A DNA stretch of 64,000 nucleotides from CAZPUS01 sp964589825. GTDB lineage: Bacteria > Fibrobacterota > Chitinivibrionia > Chitinivibrionales > WJKA01. The notes beneath the pieces were generated by a model. That model worked only from the letters and a program-made list of their open reading frames with translations. It searched no databases and was not told where the DNA came from. This document shows positions 44,701-53,013 of the stretch, piece by piece; the stretch's first letter is position 1; every line of letters starts with the position of its first letter. The DNA lies in contig CAZPUS010000003.1 of assembly GCA_964589825.1 (NCBI GenBank), positions 75,314-139,313 on the forward strand, read 5' to 3'. Both the position numbers and the translations under genes were made by a program.

Positions 44701-45023
44701 GAGACAGTGCATTTTTTTCCGGGGATTTCTCGGAATACCGGCGTTATTACGACCGGGATGAATTCTCTTTTCCGGGAGGAGGATACACCGAATGGCAGGC
44801 CAAAATGCGTCACTTTTTTAACAGCCGTCTCCCGGCCTATACAATACCGCAACCGGATTCAAACAGGATTTCACCCGCATCGTCACAGCGCTATATATCC
44901 AGAACCACTCTCGTAGTAACGGGTCCTGACAACGATACGACTCGTGCCGACTTCATCTCCCTGTGGCACACAACCCCCGCAGGATGGAAGATTATCAAGG
45001 AAAAACGCCGCTTTGATCGATAG
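41769..45023 (+). CDS. Wzc-like polysaccharide co-polymerase/tyrosine kinase with extra C-terminal NTF2-like domain
   Basis: The 1084-aa protein has a disordered 145-residue N-terminus rich in Ser/Pro, a first membrane helix (about 160-178), and a long Wzz/coiled-coil periplasmic part. A second helix (about 556-574, PLGIIIGLIIGIALAFVWEY) and a BY-kinase domain follow: Walker A KGEGKTT, A' VIIVDGDLRRPS, B LVIFDSPALVPISD. After it comes a dense Tyr cluster (YYPYYYGYYRYYSYKYAY, about 817-834), the usual autophosphorylation tail. A third helix (about 889-910) and an extracytoplasmic domain of about 130 residues that resembles NTF2/SnoaL folds (RYYDRDEFSFPGGGYTEW, GWKIIKEKRRF) are extra. Wzc proteins normally end at the Tyr tail. 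It regulates chain length and export. Confidence 0.93.
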   Translation: MSDKEKKPFRLGDILSRLKKDGSLDDVSEGATDNDEHRAETGHSGLFSSPGSMSALHNSPKDDSLPAQPVFGTPRARNEAQSVPRQEKNEPPSSFASSDDNNTSGNERASSGTVPPSPPPPPGGSGSDGGNYFQGGASFSENDDEEEFDIYRYLSVILRRKWLIAACAIIAGLYSLYNFSTAEKHYIARARLLFTPGYRQLINDDAMMWQLWGSREIRLNTHLELLKSNRQVLESVSDKLGENVSPTTIKAGITVHRGGGKDDDSENNIIVLTLQHNHPDTAQLILNTLCREYMRYISEVNARDLTSTIIKLQTQINKIKNDLSDKENKLRAFKENNELVELNSATNTIISKLSNMESNLQNTRIDLKSNRDKIKSVTQEMTQNDMKVVGNITYEDPYRNRLSELEFDLNNLLTEYSPDHYKVRMVKDKIEKMKEIIRSDIETKIARKKTYVNNPIQQTLRQQYIDLNLAITALESKRKAQEQIVEQLNRKLQSLPALQQEYARLQRNTSSLEKTLRKLQDKYETLKIKRDSQESDLKILELAKVPQTAYSDMSVSRIPLGIIIGLIIGIALAFVWEYLDQTIKDPQEVEKSTGLPLLGLIPYYENDESPILHGDLTKDKTKLEPYRALRTSLKHIFSTHHIQSLLVCSAVKGEGKTTIAINLAISFALDGRKVIIVDGDLRRPSLHGFFHIPSPSKGLTHCLQGSATIQDVITPTNIPNLYCVTAGERVADSAELLGSAHLSTLISSLKEHSQLVIFDSPALVPISDSITIAASMDATIYVLRALWTPRKATLQSRNQLSQVGSNIIGAVLNGLSPASGYYPYYYGYYRYYSYKYAYEEDEPAPRHSIRRFGLGLEKKAREGLHMLKLSLPSFFSRMGTFFSHLGRSTLFWILLVLFVGLAVASGLISSRRAHKQKTIKAADISYRGSVAQSAESVSGSSARSNTPHTPITIEKEQTSSYGVSSSDIEALHRAVQQRDSAFFSGDFSEYRRYYDRDEFSFPGGGYTEWQAKMRHFFNSRLPAYTIPQPDSNRISPASSQRYISRTTLVVTGPDNDTTRADFISLWHTTPAGWKIIKEKRRFDR

Positions 45024-45090
45024 ATCCGATTCGTCATCCGTGCGTTTTTTCATGCGAAAACGTGTTACAAATGATATATTTACAGTACAA

Positions 45091-45248
45091 CCCTAACTGA
45101 GCAACTGCTTTGATGAAAGCTGCCATGAACCGTGCTGTCAGTGCATCCCTAATGATGGATCACGCGTGATGGTTGGCTCACCGTTTCGGGGGGCGCACCG
45201 TCAGTGTACATGACATAAAACTTTGCGTACAGAAGCGCTCAGTTGGGG
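45091..45248 (+). repeat. Dispersed intergenic element, copy C (about 158 bp)
   Basis: Start CCCTAACTGAGCAACTG-CTTTGATGAA; core AACCGTGCTG; end CTTTGCGTACAGAAGCGCTCAGTTGGGG. Ends are inverted repeats: CCCTAACTGAGC against CCCCAACTGAGC. It lies in the 350-nt gap between the Wzc-like and the SLBB-FecR-LCP gene, inside an apparent operon. Confidence 0.75.
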
Positions 45249-45373
45249 TACCGTTTACTCGATATACACACGGCTATACCTGAGCAGGTTCTGCTGTCCT
45301 GCACCCGGCCCGTTTTTCGTACAACGTTTGCTGTGTACTATTCCGCAACCTTTTTTTGCCGGACACGCGCTAT

Positions 45374-46975
45374 ATGAACCGATACCTGCGCATTCTGAAA
45401 ATTGTGATTTTTGCCGCTCTTACTGCCGGTGTACTGTGGAAAGCGATAGAGGTGGCAAACGGATTGTACCTGCATTCGGTAACCTCCCGTACTCAGGATA
45501 ATACCGCTGCCGATACGATATATCATGAAGTAAAAATAGTGGGCCATGTTGCAAATCCCGGAATTTACAAGGTTCGCCACGGAATTTCTTACTTTGAACT
45601 GCTTAATAAAGCCGGTATAACGAACTCATCCGATATAAGCGACATTATGCTGGGCAACCGCATAGAGTCCAACAGAATAATTCGGGTTGCGGAGACAGAG
45701 ACACCGGTATCCGCAGCAGTAGCTAATCAAAAGGTACGTCTGGAATTTTTCTGGGGAAGCGTGGAGCTGGTATCCAGGGACGGCCGCAGCATGCAGCCTC
45801 AGCCCGGTACCGCCATCGAAGAGGGAACACGTATTATCACCGATGCAAACGCGCAGACAGAGATCTCCCTCAACGCGTATTCGCGCGTGGATATCGATGA
45901 ATTGAGCGAAATAACGGTGGAGAAAATCGGTGAAGAAAAAGAGGGAAACGTTATCACCCGGCTTTTTCAGCGATCGGGGATGGGGTGGTTCGACATCTCG
46001 TACCGCAATGAAAAAGAACGTGTGAAGATAACGACCCGCTATGCCGATATTACCGTTGCCGAACAGGGAGCGAATTTTACTATCGATGCATCCTACGATA
46101 AAATTGTGGTGCATACTATCGACGGACTGCTTCTTGTGGAACGAAAGCGCACTGATGAAGCAATCAACCTCATATCGGGCCAGCAGGTTACGGTCTATTC
46201 GGATGACCGGCCCTTTCAGGTGCGCAGTTCCGCTGTGCAAAAGACACCGGAGGAGATATTCTCCCCCCTTACACGGAAAAAGACACAGTATTTTCTTAAA
46301 AGACGACCTTTTAATTTCATGTTTATCGGGATACCGCACACCTATTATCTCATAAGCGCCGATTTCGATAGAAGACGAGCCACTGTGGTCCATGTTGCCC
46401 CGAACACATCGGTAGATCGTTTTGCACAGGGTGTTTCGACCGTGGATCAGGCACTGCTCAAGGCAGGTCCGGCGTTTGTAAACACCCTTATTGAAGAGAT
46501 AATGAATGTCAGAATCCGCAATTATATCATGCTGAATCGACTCGACATTCTTCAGATTGCGGAGACACTCGGCTCAGTGCCGGTACGAGTGGATGCCAAA
46601 GCAGCGGGTGAGCTCAATATCCGCGCCGGGCGTCAAAAACTGACCTCTCAGCAGCTTTTCAGATTTCTCGAACCGGGTGTGTCAGGATGGCAGGGCTCGT
46701 ACGAACGCCAGAAGCGTGTATTGCAGGCACTTTTTAACAGCCTCTCCACGCAGGAAATTGTGCTTCGCAGTGTTATTATCCGGCAACTGCTTGCAGAGAC
46801 CGAATCGAACTTCAACTGGAAAGAAGTCGTTGACAAATATTCCAAATTCAAATCGCAGACCGGATGGAATTTTAAATACGAACAACTCCCCGTATCACAC
46901 ACCACCCGGGATAACCGTACCTATCTCATCCCCGACCTCAAAGATGCACGGAATCTGCTCAACCCTGAAGGATGA
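45374..46975 (+). CDS. SLBB-FecR-LCP triple-domain envelope protein
   Basis: The 533-aa protein has one N-terminal membrane helix (about 6-24). Next is a short SLBB domain (VKIVGHVANPGIYKVRHGISYFELL), then a FecR-type beta domain (RLEFFWGSVELVSRDGRSMQPQPGTAIEEGTRIITDANAQTEISLN region onwards). The C-terminal half resembles a LytR-CpsA-Psr (LCP) phosphotransferase: FNFMFIGI core, ADFDRRRATVVHVAPNTSV (active family: SIPRD), SVPVRVDAKA, and GSYERQKRVLQALFNSL (family: RxxRQ). The Arg of PRD is not conserved, so catalysis is unsure. LCP proteins ligate glycopolymers to peptidoglycan. The ATG at 45374 replaces a TTG frame extension. Context: EPS operon. Confidence 0.8.
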   Translation: MNRYLRILKIVIFAALTAGVLWKAIEVANGLYLHSVTSRTQDNTAADTIYHEVKIVGHVANPGIYKVRHGISYFELLNKAGITNSSDISDIMLGNRIESNRIIRVAETETPVSAAVANQKVRLEFFWGSVELVSRDGRSMQPQPGTAIEEGTRIITDANAQTEISLNAYSRVDIDELSEITVEKIGEEKEGNVITRLFQRSGMGWFDISYRNEKERVKITTRYADITVAEQGANFTIDASYDKIVVHTIDGLLLVERKRTDEAINLISGQQVTVYSDDRPFQVRSSAVQKTPEEIFSPLTRKKTQYFLKRRPFNFMFIGIPHTYYLISADFDRRRATVVHVAPNTSVDRFAQGVSTVDQALLKAGPAFVNTLIEEIMNVRIRNYIMLNRLDILQIAETLGSVPVRVDAKAAGELNIRAGRQKLTSQQLFRFLEPGVSGWQGSYERQKRVLQALFNSLSTQEIVLRSVIIRQLLAETESNFNWKEVVDKYSKFKSQTGWNFKYEQLPVSHTTRDNRTYLIPDLKDARNLLNPEG

Positions 46976-46981
46976 TTACTC

Positions 46982-47860
46982 ATGAGATCTATCGTTTTTG
47001 GCGCACACGGCCAGCTTGGCTACGATATGGTCGCCGCACTGCGTTCGATCTACCCGGATGTACGCGCGTTTTCTCGCCCTGAGGCGGATATTACCGACCG
47101 CCACACCGTTGAAACACTCGTGCGGACCATACGTCCCGATGCAGTAATCAACTGCGCCGCCTATACAAATGTCGACAGGTGCGAAGAACAAAGCCAGACC
47201 GCCTACCTGGTCAACAGGGATGGGCCCGCACTTCTTGCCGATGTGTGCGACGCCGCTGGATGCCTGCTTGTACACATAAGCACCGATTACGTATTTGACG
47301 GGAAAGCCGGCGTCCCCTACACCGAAGAAGATACGCCGGAGCCGCATACCGTGTACGGTAAATCCAAACGAGAAGGCGAGCAGGCAATACAGCACAGATG
47401 CGTCGATCATGCAATATTTCGTGTCTGCTGGCTCTACGGTCCTCATGGCACAAAAAATTTTGTCAAGGCAATAGTGAAACAGATCGTCGAAAAAGGGGAA
47501 AAAAGACTTAGCGTAGTGAATGACCAGAAGGGAACCCCCACCTGTTCGATCGATGTGAGTGAACAGATCGTGGAATGCATACGCCACGGTGCACGAGGTA
47601 TTTTTCACTGCAGTGCACAGGGAGAATGTACCTGGTACGAATTCGCTCGCCATATTGTTGATAGATGCGGGCTGGAGGCAGAGATCGTACCGTATTCCAG
47701 TGCGGAGTTTGTACAGAAAGCACCACGTCCCGGTTACAGCGTGCTCGAAAACCGCAGGCTCGCCCAGGCGGGTATTGATCGAATGCCCCACTGGAAAGAC
47801 GGATTCGGACGTTATATGTCCGTAAGCGGCGGTGTACAAAGTATTCTGCGCAACCATTAA
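46982..47860 (+). CDS. rmlD: dTDP-4-dehydrorhamnose reductase
   Basis: RmlD performs the last step of dTDP-L-rhamnose synthesis, NADPH-dependent reduction of dTDP-4-keto-L-rhamnose. The 292-aa SDR has the nucleotide loop VFGAHGQLGYDM, STDYVFDG with the Ser/Thr-Asp-Tyr set, and the catalytic YGKSKREGE (YxxxK). AAGGATG lies before the ATG. rmlA, rmlB and rmlC are not in the window. Its presence suggests rhamnose in the polymer made by this cluster. Confidence 0.92.
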   Translation: MRSIVFGAHGQLGYDMVAALRSIYPDVRAFSRPEADITDRHTVETLVRTIRPDAVINCAAYTNVDRCEEQSQTAYLVNRDGPALLADVCDAAGCLLVHISTDYVFDGKAGVPYTEEDTPEPHTVYGKSKREGEQAIQHRCVDHAIFRVCWLYGPHGTKNFVKAIVKQIVEKGEKRLSVVNDQKGTPTCSIDVSEQIVECIRHGARGIFHCSAQGECTWYEFARHIVDRCGLEAEIVPYSSAEFVQKAPRPGYSVLENRRLAQAGIDRMPHWKDGFGRYMSVSGGVQSILRNH

Positions 47861-47880
47861 CGCAATTCACCGGAACACCT

Positions 47881-48981
47881 ATGCCACCGAACAGCAAACA
47901 GAACAAAACACTGATCTGTCACCTCATGAATTTGCTGGGCTTTCCCGCCCGTTACTCTCTCGCACGAAGACGTGTGCAATCCGGCAACAGGAGCGAAAAT
48001 ATTTCGCTTCCCCTCGATCCAAAAAATGTGAACGATTACCTGCTCGTTCTGCCGGTTTCCCCGTTCGATGCCCTCTATCAAATCGCTATAATAGAATCGA
48101 TACTTCATGCATTGTCGAAAAGGCGGTGTATCACCGTATGCTGCAGCGAGGTGGCCCAGTTTATCAGGCATATAAAAGGTATCAGTGAAATCGTTGAATA
48201 CGACCCGGAGCAAATGCACGAATTTTCCCCCTATTATCATGAAATTTGCAAGAAACTTTCCGGGTTCGATTTCACCGTCGCATTTATGCTTGCTCACAAT
48301 CCCAGCCTTGCATTGCTGAGTCTTACCGGTCACTGCAAGGCACGTTTTCGTGCGGGGTATGAAACGTCTCATGCCGAGCCGTTTCTCAACATTCGCATTG
48401 GCAGAGATCCCGGTAAAAAACGTATTGGGGAAAACAGCCGGATTCTTGTACCATTCGGATTCAAGCTACAAAAAGAAACTACCTGGAAAATACCCAGGGA
48501 TACCGTCAATGAGGTGCGCCACCTTTTTTCCCAATATAACATTCCGCGCACCACGCGTCTCATCGCGCTCGACTGCGCCTGCTGTGTGAAACATTTCGGC
48601 AGGTCATGGACCTCACAACTCATTTCGCATTTGTCGGGGACCTATGCCCAACGACTGTTTCTTGTTATTATGGACCGTGAGTTTTACGATTCGAATACCG
48701 ACTGGCTGCACTCATTTCGTGTACCGATTATGGCTGACACCTCGGTCTCACGGATAGCAGCGGCGCTTTACCTCTCCGGCGTACTGATTTCAGGCAAATC
48801 GTCAATTTTTGAAATTGCCCATCTTCTGCATAAAAAAGCGATCGGTATATTCCACGAAAAAGAGCGTGACATATTTATCGATAATGCGTTTTATCAGAAG
48901 GCACTCACCTTTACCCGTGGAGATGAATGCATCGATTCTCTCAGGGAAGAGATAGAAAAATTTGCATTCAGAACACGATAA
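47881..48981 (+). CDS. Glycosyltransferase family 9-like protein
   Basis: The 366-aa protein resembles GT9 (heptosyltransferase-type) enzymes: the N-terminal Rossmann fold with LLVLPVSPFDALYQIAIIESIL, LVPFGFKLQKETTWKIP linker, and a C-terminal domain with SVSRIAAALYLSGVLISGKSSIFEIAHLLHKKAIGIF. That end matches the donor-site region where GT9 enzymes have a conserved D-S/T-G-P-HxA segment; here it is G-K-S-S-xFEIA, so the match is diverged. It is likely to add a sugar during polymer synthesis, but no sugar can be named. Confidence 0.68.
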   Translation: MPPNSKQNKTLICHLMNLLGFPARYSLARRRVQSGNRSENISLPLDPKNVNDYLLVLPVSPFDALYQIAIIESILHALSKRRCITVCCSEVAQFIRHIKGISEIVEYDPEQMHEFSPYYHEICKKLSGFDFTVAFMLAHNPSLALLSLTGHCKARFRAGYETSHAEPFLNIRIGRDPGKKRIGENSRILVPFGFKLQKETTWKIPRDTVNEVRHLFSQYNIPRTTRLIALDCACCVKHFGRSWTSQLISHLSGTYAQRLFLVIMDREFYDSNTDWLHSFRVPIMADTSVSRIAAALYLSGVLISGKSSIFEIAHLLHKKAIGIFHEKERDIFIDNAFYQKALTFTRGDECIDSLREEIEKFAFRTR

Positions 48982-49036
48982 TGCTATCATTTATATGTAT
49001 TTTACCGAGAGACGACATTCACCACATCCGTGACAT

Positions 49037-50302
49037 ATGAAACAATTACTGATATACCTTTACAAAACCATACAATTTCGACTGATTACCTGGAAAAACA
49101 AGGTTGAAATAAAAAAAGCCTATACCGGTAACCGTCGTCGTTTCGCGTATATCCGGCCCATTTGCATGCTCGCCGCAGCATTGCTTGCCGGGATAGGCCT
49201 GGTGACCCTTGTCTCGATATTCGTCATTGCTCCGCTGGCATCGGCACTTACAAGCACTACAGAAAAAAGCCCCACTGCCGATTCCGCAAAAAACGGAAGT
49301 GCTTCGCGTTCATCGCAACGCGGTATCATTCACGACAAAGCGGTATCAAGAGTACTCTCTGAAAAAGTAACCGATTCGATCAAAGGAATTTACTCCGACA
49401 GGGGCCGAAGGGGTAATGCTCGCGCGGGGAATCTGACCTATGCGCCCCGGCGGGCAATCTATGTGAACAAACGCCTCGGCAAATTGTTCTTACTGCGCTA
49501 TACCGGCAGCGGATGGGAGACACAAATAACCTGGCCTGCGGCCACCGGAAGATCTCGGGGCGATAAAGTCAGAGAAGGAGACCAGAAAACACCCGAAGGA
49601 ACCTATTTTATAATCGGCCGTCGCGAGGACCGCGAACTCTCTGCGATTTACGGACCCGCTGCCTTTATCCTGAATTATCCCAACAGAGAAGATATTATCA
49701 GGGCTAAAACCGGAAACGGTATCTGGATCCACGGAACCGCTCCCGACTCGAGCCCTGTAAATACCCGCGGTTGTATAGAGCTTGACAACAACGATCTACG
49801 CCAGCTCGCCGACACGCTGGGACTCGGAATCGGTACCCCGGTCATTATAAGAGAAGGCGAGACCAGCGGCTCTTCTCTTTCCATACCGTCATACGACATT
49901 CTCAGCATTAAACGCGGTTACAGAATTTCTATTTATAAAACTACACAGCGCTATTTTGAGAACAAGCTTGCTATGTGGACCGATGCGTGGGAAGCCCAGA
50001 ATATCGATCTCTACAGTCAGTTCTACGACACCTCCGATTTCCGCGGCGGCGGGCTTGACTGGAAACGCTGGCGGGACAAAAAAATACGTACGTTTCAAAT
50101 CTATTCTCACATAACCGTCGATCTTTCGCACATAAGAGTCACTGAATTCTCGAATGATCGTGTCGTATTGAAATTCATTCAGGACTATTCGTCCGAGTCC
50201 TTCAATGCGTATGGCGGAAAAAAAATGGTTTTTCGCAAAAAAAACGATACCTGGAAGATATTCAGAGAGAATGTCTTTCCCCGAGAGGAGTTGGTATTAT
50301 GA
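49037..50302 (+). CDS. L,D-transpeptidase (YkuD) with C-terminal NTF2-like domain
   Basis: The 421-aa protein has an N-terminal membrane helix (about 44-70), a variable linker, and a YkuD catalytic domain (about 140-265). The active site is IWIHGTAPDSS..VNTRGCIEL: HGT and catalytic Cys in RGC, as in peptidoglycan 3-3 cross-linking enzymes or anchors of envelope proteins. Residues 295-421 (FENKLAMWTDAWEAQNIDLYSQFYDTSDFRG..) form an NTF2/SnoaL-like domain similar in kind to the C-terminus of the Wzc-like protein in the same operon. It overlaps the coiled-coil gene by 4 nt (ATGA). Confidence 0.92.
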   Translation: MKQLLIYLYKTIQFRLITWKNKVEIKKAYTGNRRRFAYIRPICMLAAALLAGIGLVTLVSIFVIAPLASALTSTTEKSPTADSAKNGSASRSSQRGIIHDKAVSRVLSEKVTDSIKGIYSDRGRRGNARAGNLTYAPRRAIYVNKRLGKLFLLRYTGSGWETQITWPAATGRSRGDKVREGDQKTPEGTYFIIGRREDRELSAIYGPAAFILNYPNREDIIRAKTGNGIWIHGTAPDSSPVNTRGCIELDNNDLRQLADTLGLGIGTPVIIREGETSGSSLSIPSYDILSIKRGYRISIYKTTQRYFENKLAMWTDAWEAQNIDLYSQFYDTSDFRGGGLDWKRWRDKKIRTFQIYSHITVDLSHIRVTEFSNDRVVLKFIQDYSSESFNAYGGKKMVFRKKNDTWKIFRENVFPREELVL

Positions 50303-52908
50303 ATTTCCCTTTCCTGAAAAAAAACGAATATCAGGATCCTGAAAAGCTGGCAGAAGTGCTGCAGGACAATGTCGAAAATCTTCAAAAAATAATCGACAAC
50401 GCTGGTTCCGAAAAGGCCGAAATACATTCCCTGCTCGCATCGATGGAAAAGGAACGAAGTCAGATACGTACCGAACGTCAGTATGCTCAGCAGATACATA
50501 CCCAGCTTCAGGAATTCGAGAAAAAGTACGAGCAGGTCGACTCGAAAATCGAATACGTACAGGCGCAGCAGGAAAACCTTGACAAAAGCATTAAAAGCAT
50601 ATCCACGCTCGAGGATAAGATACACAAGTACGAGTCCGTAATCAACAAAATTCTCGACAATGAGAATTACCTCGAAAATCTCGACAAAAACGTCGACAAC
50701 ATCATTCAGAAGCTTGACGGCAAGGCGGATGTAGATGTCGTAAAACAGACTTCGCAATCTCTGAACGAACTGATGCAGCGTCAGGACAAGCATACCGAAG
50801 CGCTCTCTTCAATGGAGCAGAAAACCGAAAAACTTTCCAAAGAGATCGGGGCTGTTGAAGAGAATTTTGCACAGGTCGGCCAACGCTCGGAATCGCTCAA
50901 CAGCAATATCGATGAGCTGGAAGAACGCATGAATTCGCTCATGCTGACCAGGGAAAAAGTCGAAAATCTCAACGATCTTTCGGAATATGTAAAGTCGAAA
51001 GTCAAGGAACTCGACTATCAGCGTGTAGTGGTGGAAAAGGCGACTGAAGAAGCCGGACGCTTGAACACCATTACCTGGCGTGTGGACAACGAATTAAAGC
51101 ATGTCAAACAGAACCTCTCCACACTACAGCGCACCGAAAAAAATATCGAGCAGATAAACGAAATGCTGGAAAGAAGTCAGAGCTCGATAAATGAAATCCG
51201 TCAGTTCCAGAAAATGATGGAGAATGCAACGCATAAAATCACGGAAATAAAACAACTCGATTCATATCTTGACGAAAAGCTAGAGAGTTTCAACCAGAAA
51301 ACCGAGCATGTAAACAAGGTGTACGAACGTGCCCACGAAGTCCATACCATCGCCAAAAACACCGAGGCGACGGTCAACACGGTAACCAAACATAAACAGA
51401 TGGTCGAAGAGACGAGGAATAAAATCATCGAATACGAAAAACACGTCGATAAAATCAATTCCCGCATAGATGAGATGGACAAGCAGTGGAACACCCTCGA
51501 CTCAATAAGACAGCAGGTCGAATCACTGCAGGAACAGGCCAATGAGGTGGAACAGAACCAGGAGAATTTGCAGAATACACAGAACCAAATACAATCTCAC
51601 CAGAACAAACTCGAAGATCTTCGCTCGCTTATAGACGACACCTGCCAGAAGGAAGAGTATATGCTTGAGTACAAATCACAGATCGAGCAGATGGATAAAC
51701 GCATACAGGACTCCATGAAGCAGGGCGAAGAACTCAACACACGAATACAGGAGCTGAGTAACTACGACCAGTATATATCAGGTGTCTCCGATCAGATCGA
51801 AGAGCTGCAGTCACTTTCAAATAAGGTCAGTGATAAAATCAACGATGTCAACGACCGTGCGCGCATTATCCAGGAGGTCGACAACAAAATCGCGAATCTC
51901 GGGGATATGGTGGAGGATATCGACGAACGCATCGACGGCCAGCTCAAACGGAAATCGCAAATTGACAACGCGGAAAAACGCCTCGACCAGCTCAACTATC
52001 TTATCGGCGACATCAACATGAAGATACAGAACCTCTCACGGGACCAGAAAAACGTGGATGAGGTGAAAAGCAAACTCTCCACCATTTCGGTGCAATCCAA
52101 CGAAGCGGAAGAGACTATCGAACGACTCTCGAGTGAAAAACGAAAACTCACGGAGACCGAAAACTACATTCAATCGCTGCAGCACCAATGCGAAGAACTC
52201 GTACGCAAAGCGAATAAGGGAATCGACCACTTCGATGAAAAACTCAATGAGTCCGAACAGAGAATGAATGAGAAAGATGCGCGTTTTCAGCAGCTTCTCC
52301 AACAAAATCAGAACGACCTCGATACAATAAACGAATACCGTACCCATATCAATCAGGCGGTCGATCAGCTGTCTGAAGTACAGAAGGCGTATGAAAACCT
52401 CAAAAACGAAATGAATCAGATCAACAGACGATACACCAAAATCGAAGCGATCGACTCACGAATTGAAAATATCAACACCGCTATTTCGGATATCGAAATT
52501 CGCATTGAGGCGGTCGACAAGCAACGTGATATAATCGATAAGGCGCAAAAGAAAATTGACACGCTAATCGATACAAGCCAGAAAACGGATGACAAGATCG
52601 ATGAAATAAAATCACAGCACACCAAAATCGAAGAAATAGGCAACGAGACCAAAAACATCGAAAAACTGATGGGTTCACTTGAGCAACGGGCGTCCAAGCT
52701 TACGCAGCAGGAAAAACACATAAGCGAAGGAGAACAGAGAATAAAGAATCTCAATCTCCTCATGAGTGATATAAAATCACAGATAACCAACCTTACCAAG
52801 GAGAGTGAGCGTATACAGCAGGCAACCGAGAAATCCTCCGAGTTGAAATACCTGCTTGGTGAAGTTGAACAGAAGCTTAAATTACTGCGCAATGAAAGTA
52901 ACACCTGA
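50299..52908 (+). CDS. Long coiled-coil protein of unknown function
   Basis: The 869-aa protein is almost wholly coiled coil, with heptad-rich, highly charged sequence from about residue 15 to the end (for example EKLSKEIGAVEENFAQVGQ and many repeated ERIDxQLKR or DRIEN blocks). There is no signal peptide, membrane helix or ATPase motif, so it is probably a cytoplasmic filament or scaffold. GAGAGGAG lies 8 nt before the ATG and the ATG overlaps the L,D-transpeptidase stop. Translational coupling to a wall enzyme suggests a structural role in envelope assembly, for example at a defined cell site. Homology to a named family is not evident. Confidence 0.75.
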   Translation: MNFPFLKKNEYQDPEKLAEVLQDNVENLQKIIDNAGSEKAEIHSLLASMEKERSQIRTERQYAQQIHTQLQEFEKKYEQVDSKIEYVQAQQENLDKSIKSISTLEDKIHKYESVINKILDNENYLENLDKNVDNIIQKLDGKADVDVVKQTSQSLNELMQRQDKHTEALSSMEQKTEKLSKEIGAVEENFAQVGQRSESLNSNIDELEERMNSLMLTREKVENLNDLSEYVKSKVKELDYQRVVVEKATEEAGRLNTITWRVDNELKHVKQNLSTLQRTEKNIEQINEMLERSQSSINEIRQFQKMMENATHKITEIKQLDSYLDEKLESFNQKTEHVNKVYERAHEVHTIAKNTEATVNTVTKHKQMVEETRNKIIEYEKHVDKINSRIDEMDKQWNTLDSIRQQVESLQEQANEVEQNQENLQNTQNQIQSHQNKLEDLRSLIDDTCQKEEYMLEYKSQIEQMDKRIQDSMKQGEELNTRIQELSNYDQYISGVSDQIEELQSLSNKVSDKINDVNDRARIIQEVDNKIANLGDMVEDIDERIDGQLKRKSQIDNAEKRLDQLNYLIGDINMKIQNLSRDQKNVDEVKSKLSTISVQSNEAEETIERLSSEKRKLTETENYIQSLQHQCEELVRKANKGIDHFDEKLNESEQRMNEKDARFQQLLQQNQNDLDTINEYRTHINQAVDQLSEVQKAYENLKNEMNQINRRYTKIEAIDSRIENINTAISDIEIRIEAVDKQRDIIDKAQKKIDTLIDTSQKTDDKIDEIKSQHTKIEEIGNETKNIEKLMGSLEQRASKLTQQEKHISEGEQRIKNLNLLMSDIKSQITNLTKESERIQQATEKSSELKYLLGEVEQKLKLLRNESNT

Positions 52909-53013
52909 ACCGACCTATTTAAGGCGTCTGGATTCCACGTATGCAGTGCGGACGGCAGCAGATTTGACAAATAAGAGATTCTTGTTCAGGTACCAGTCAG
53001 TAGTGTAATAGCG

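Noticed and set aside
46976..47857. 293-codon minus-strand open frame
   Set aside because: Fully antisense to rmlD, which has intact SDR motifs.
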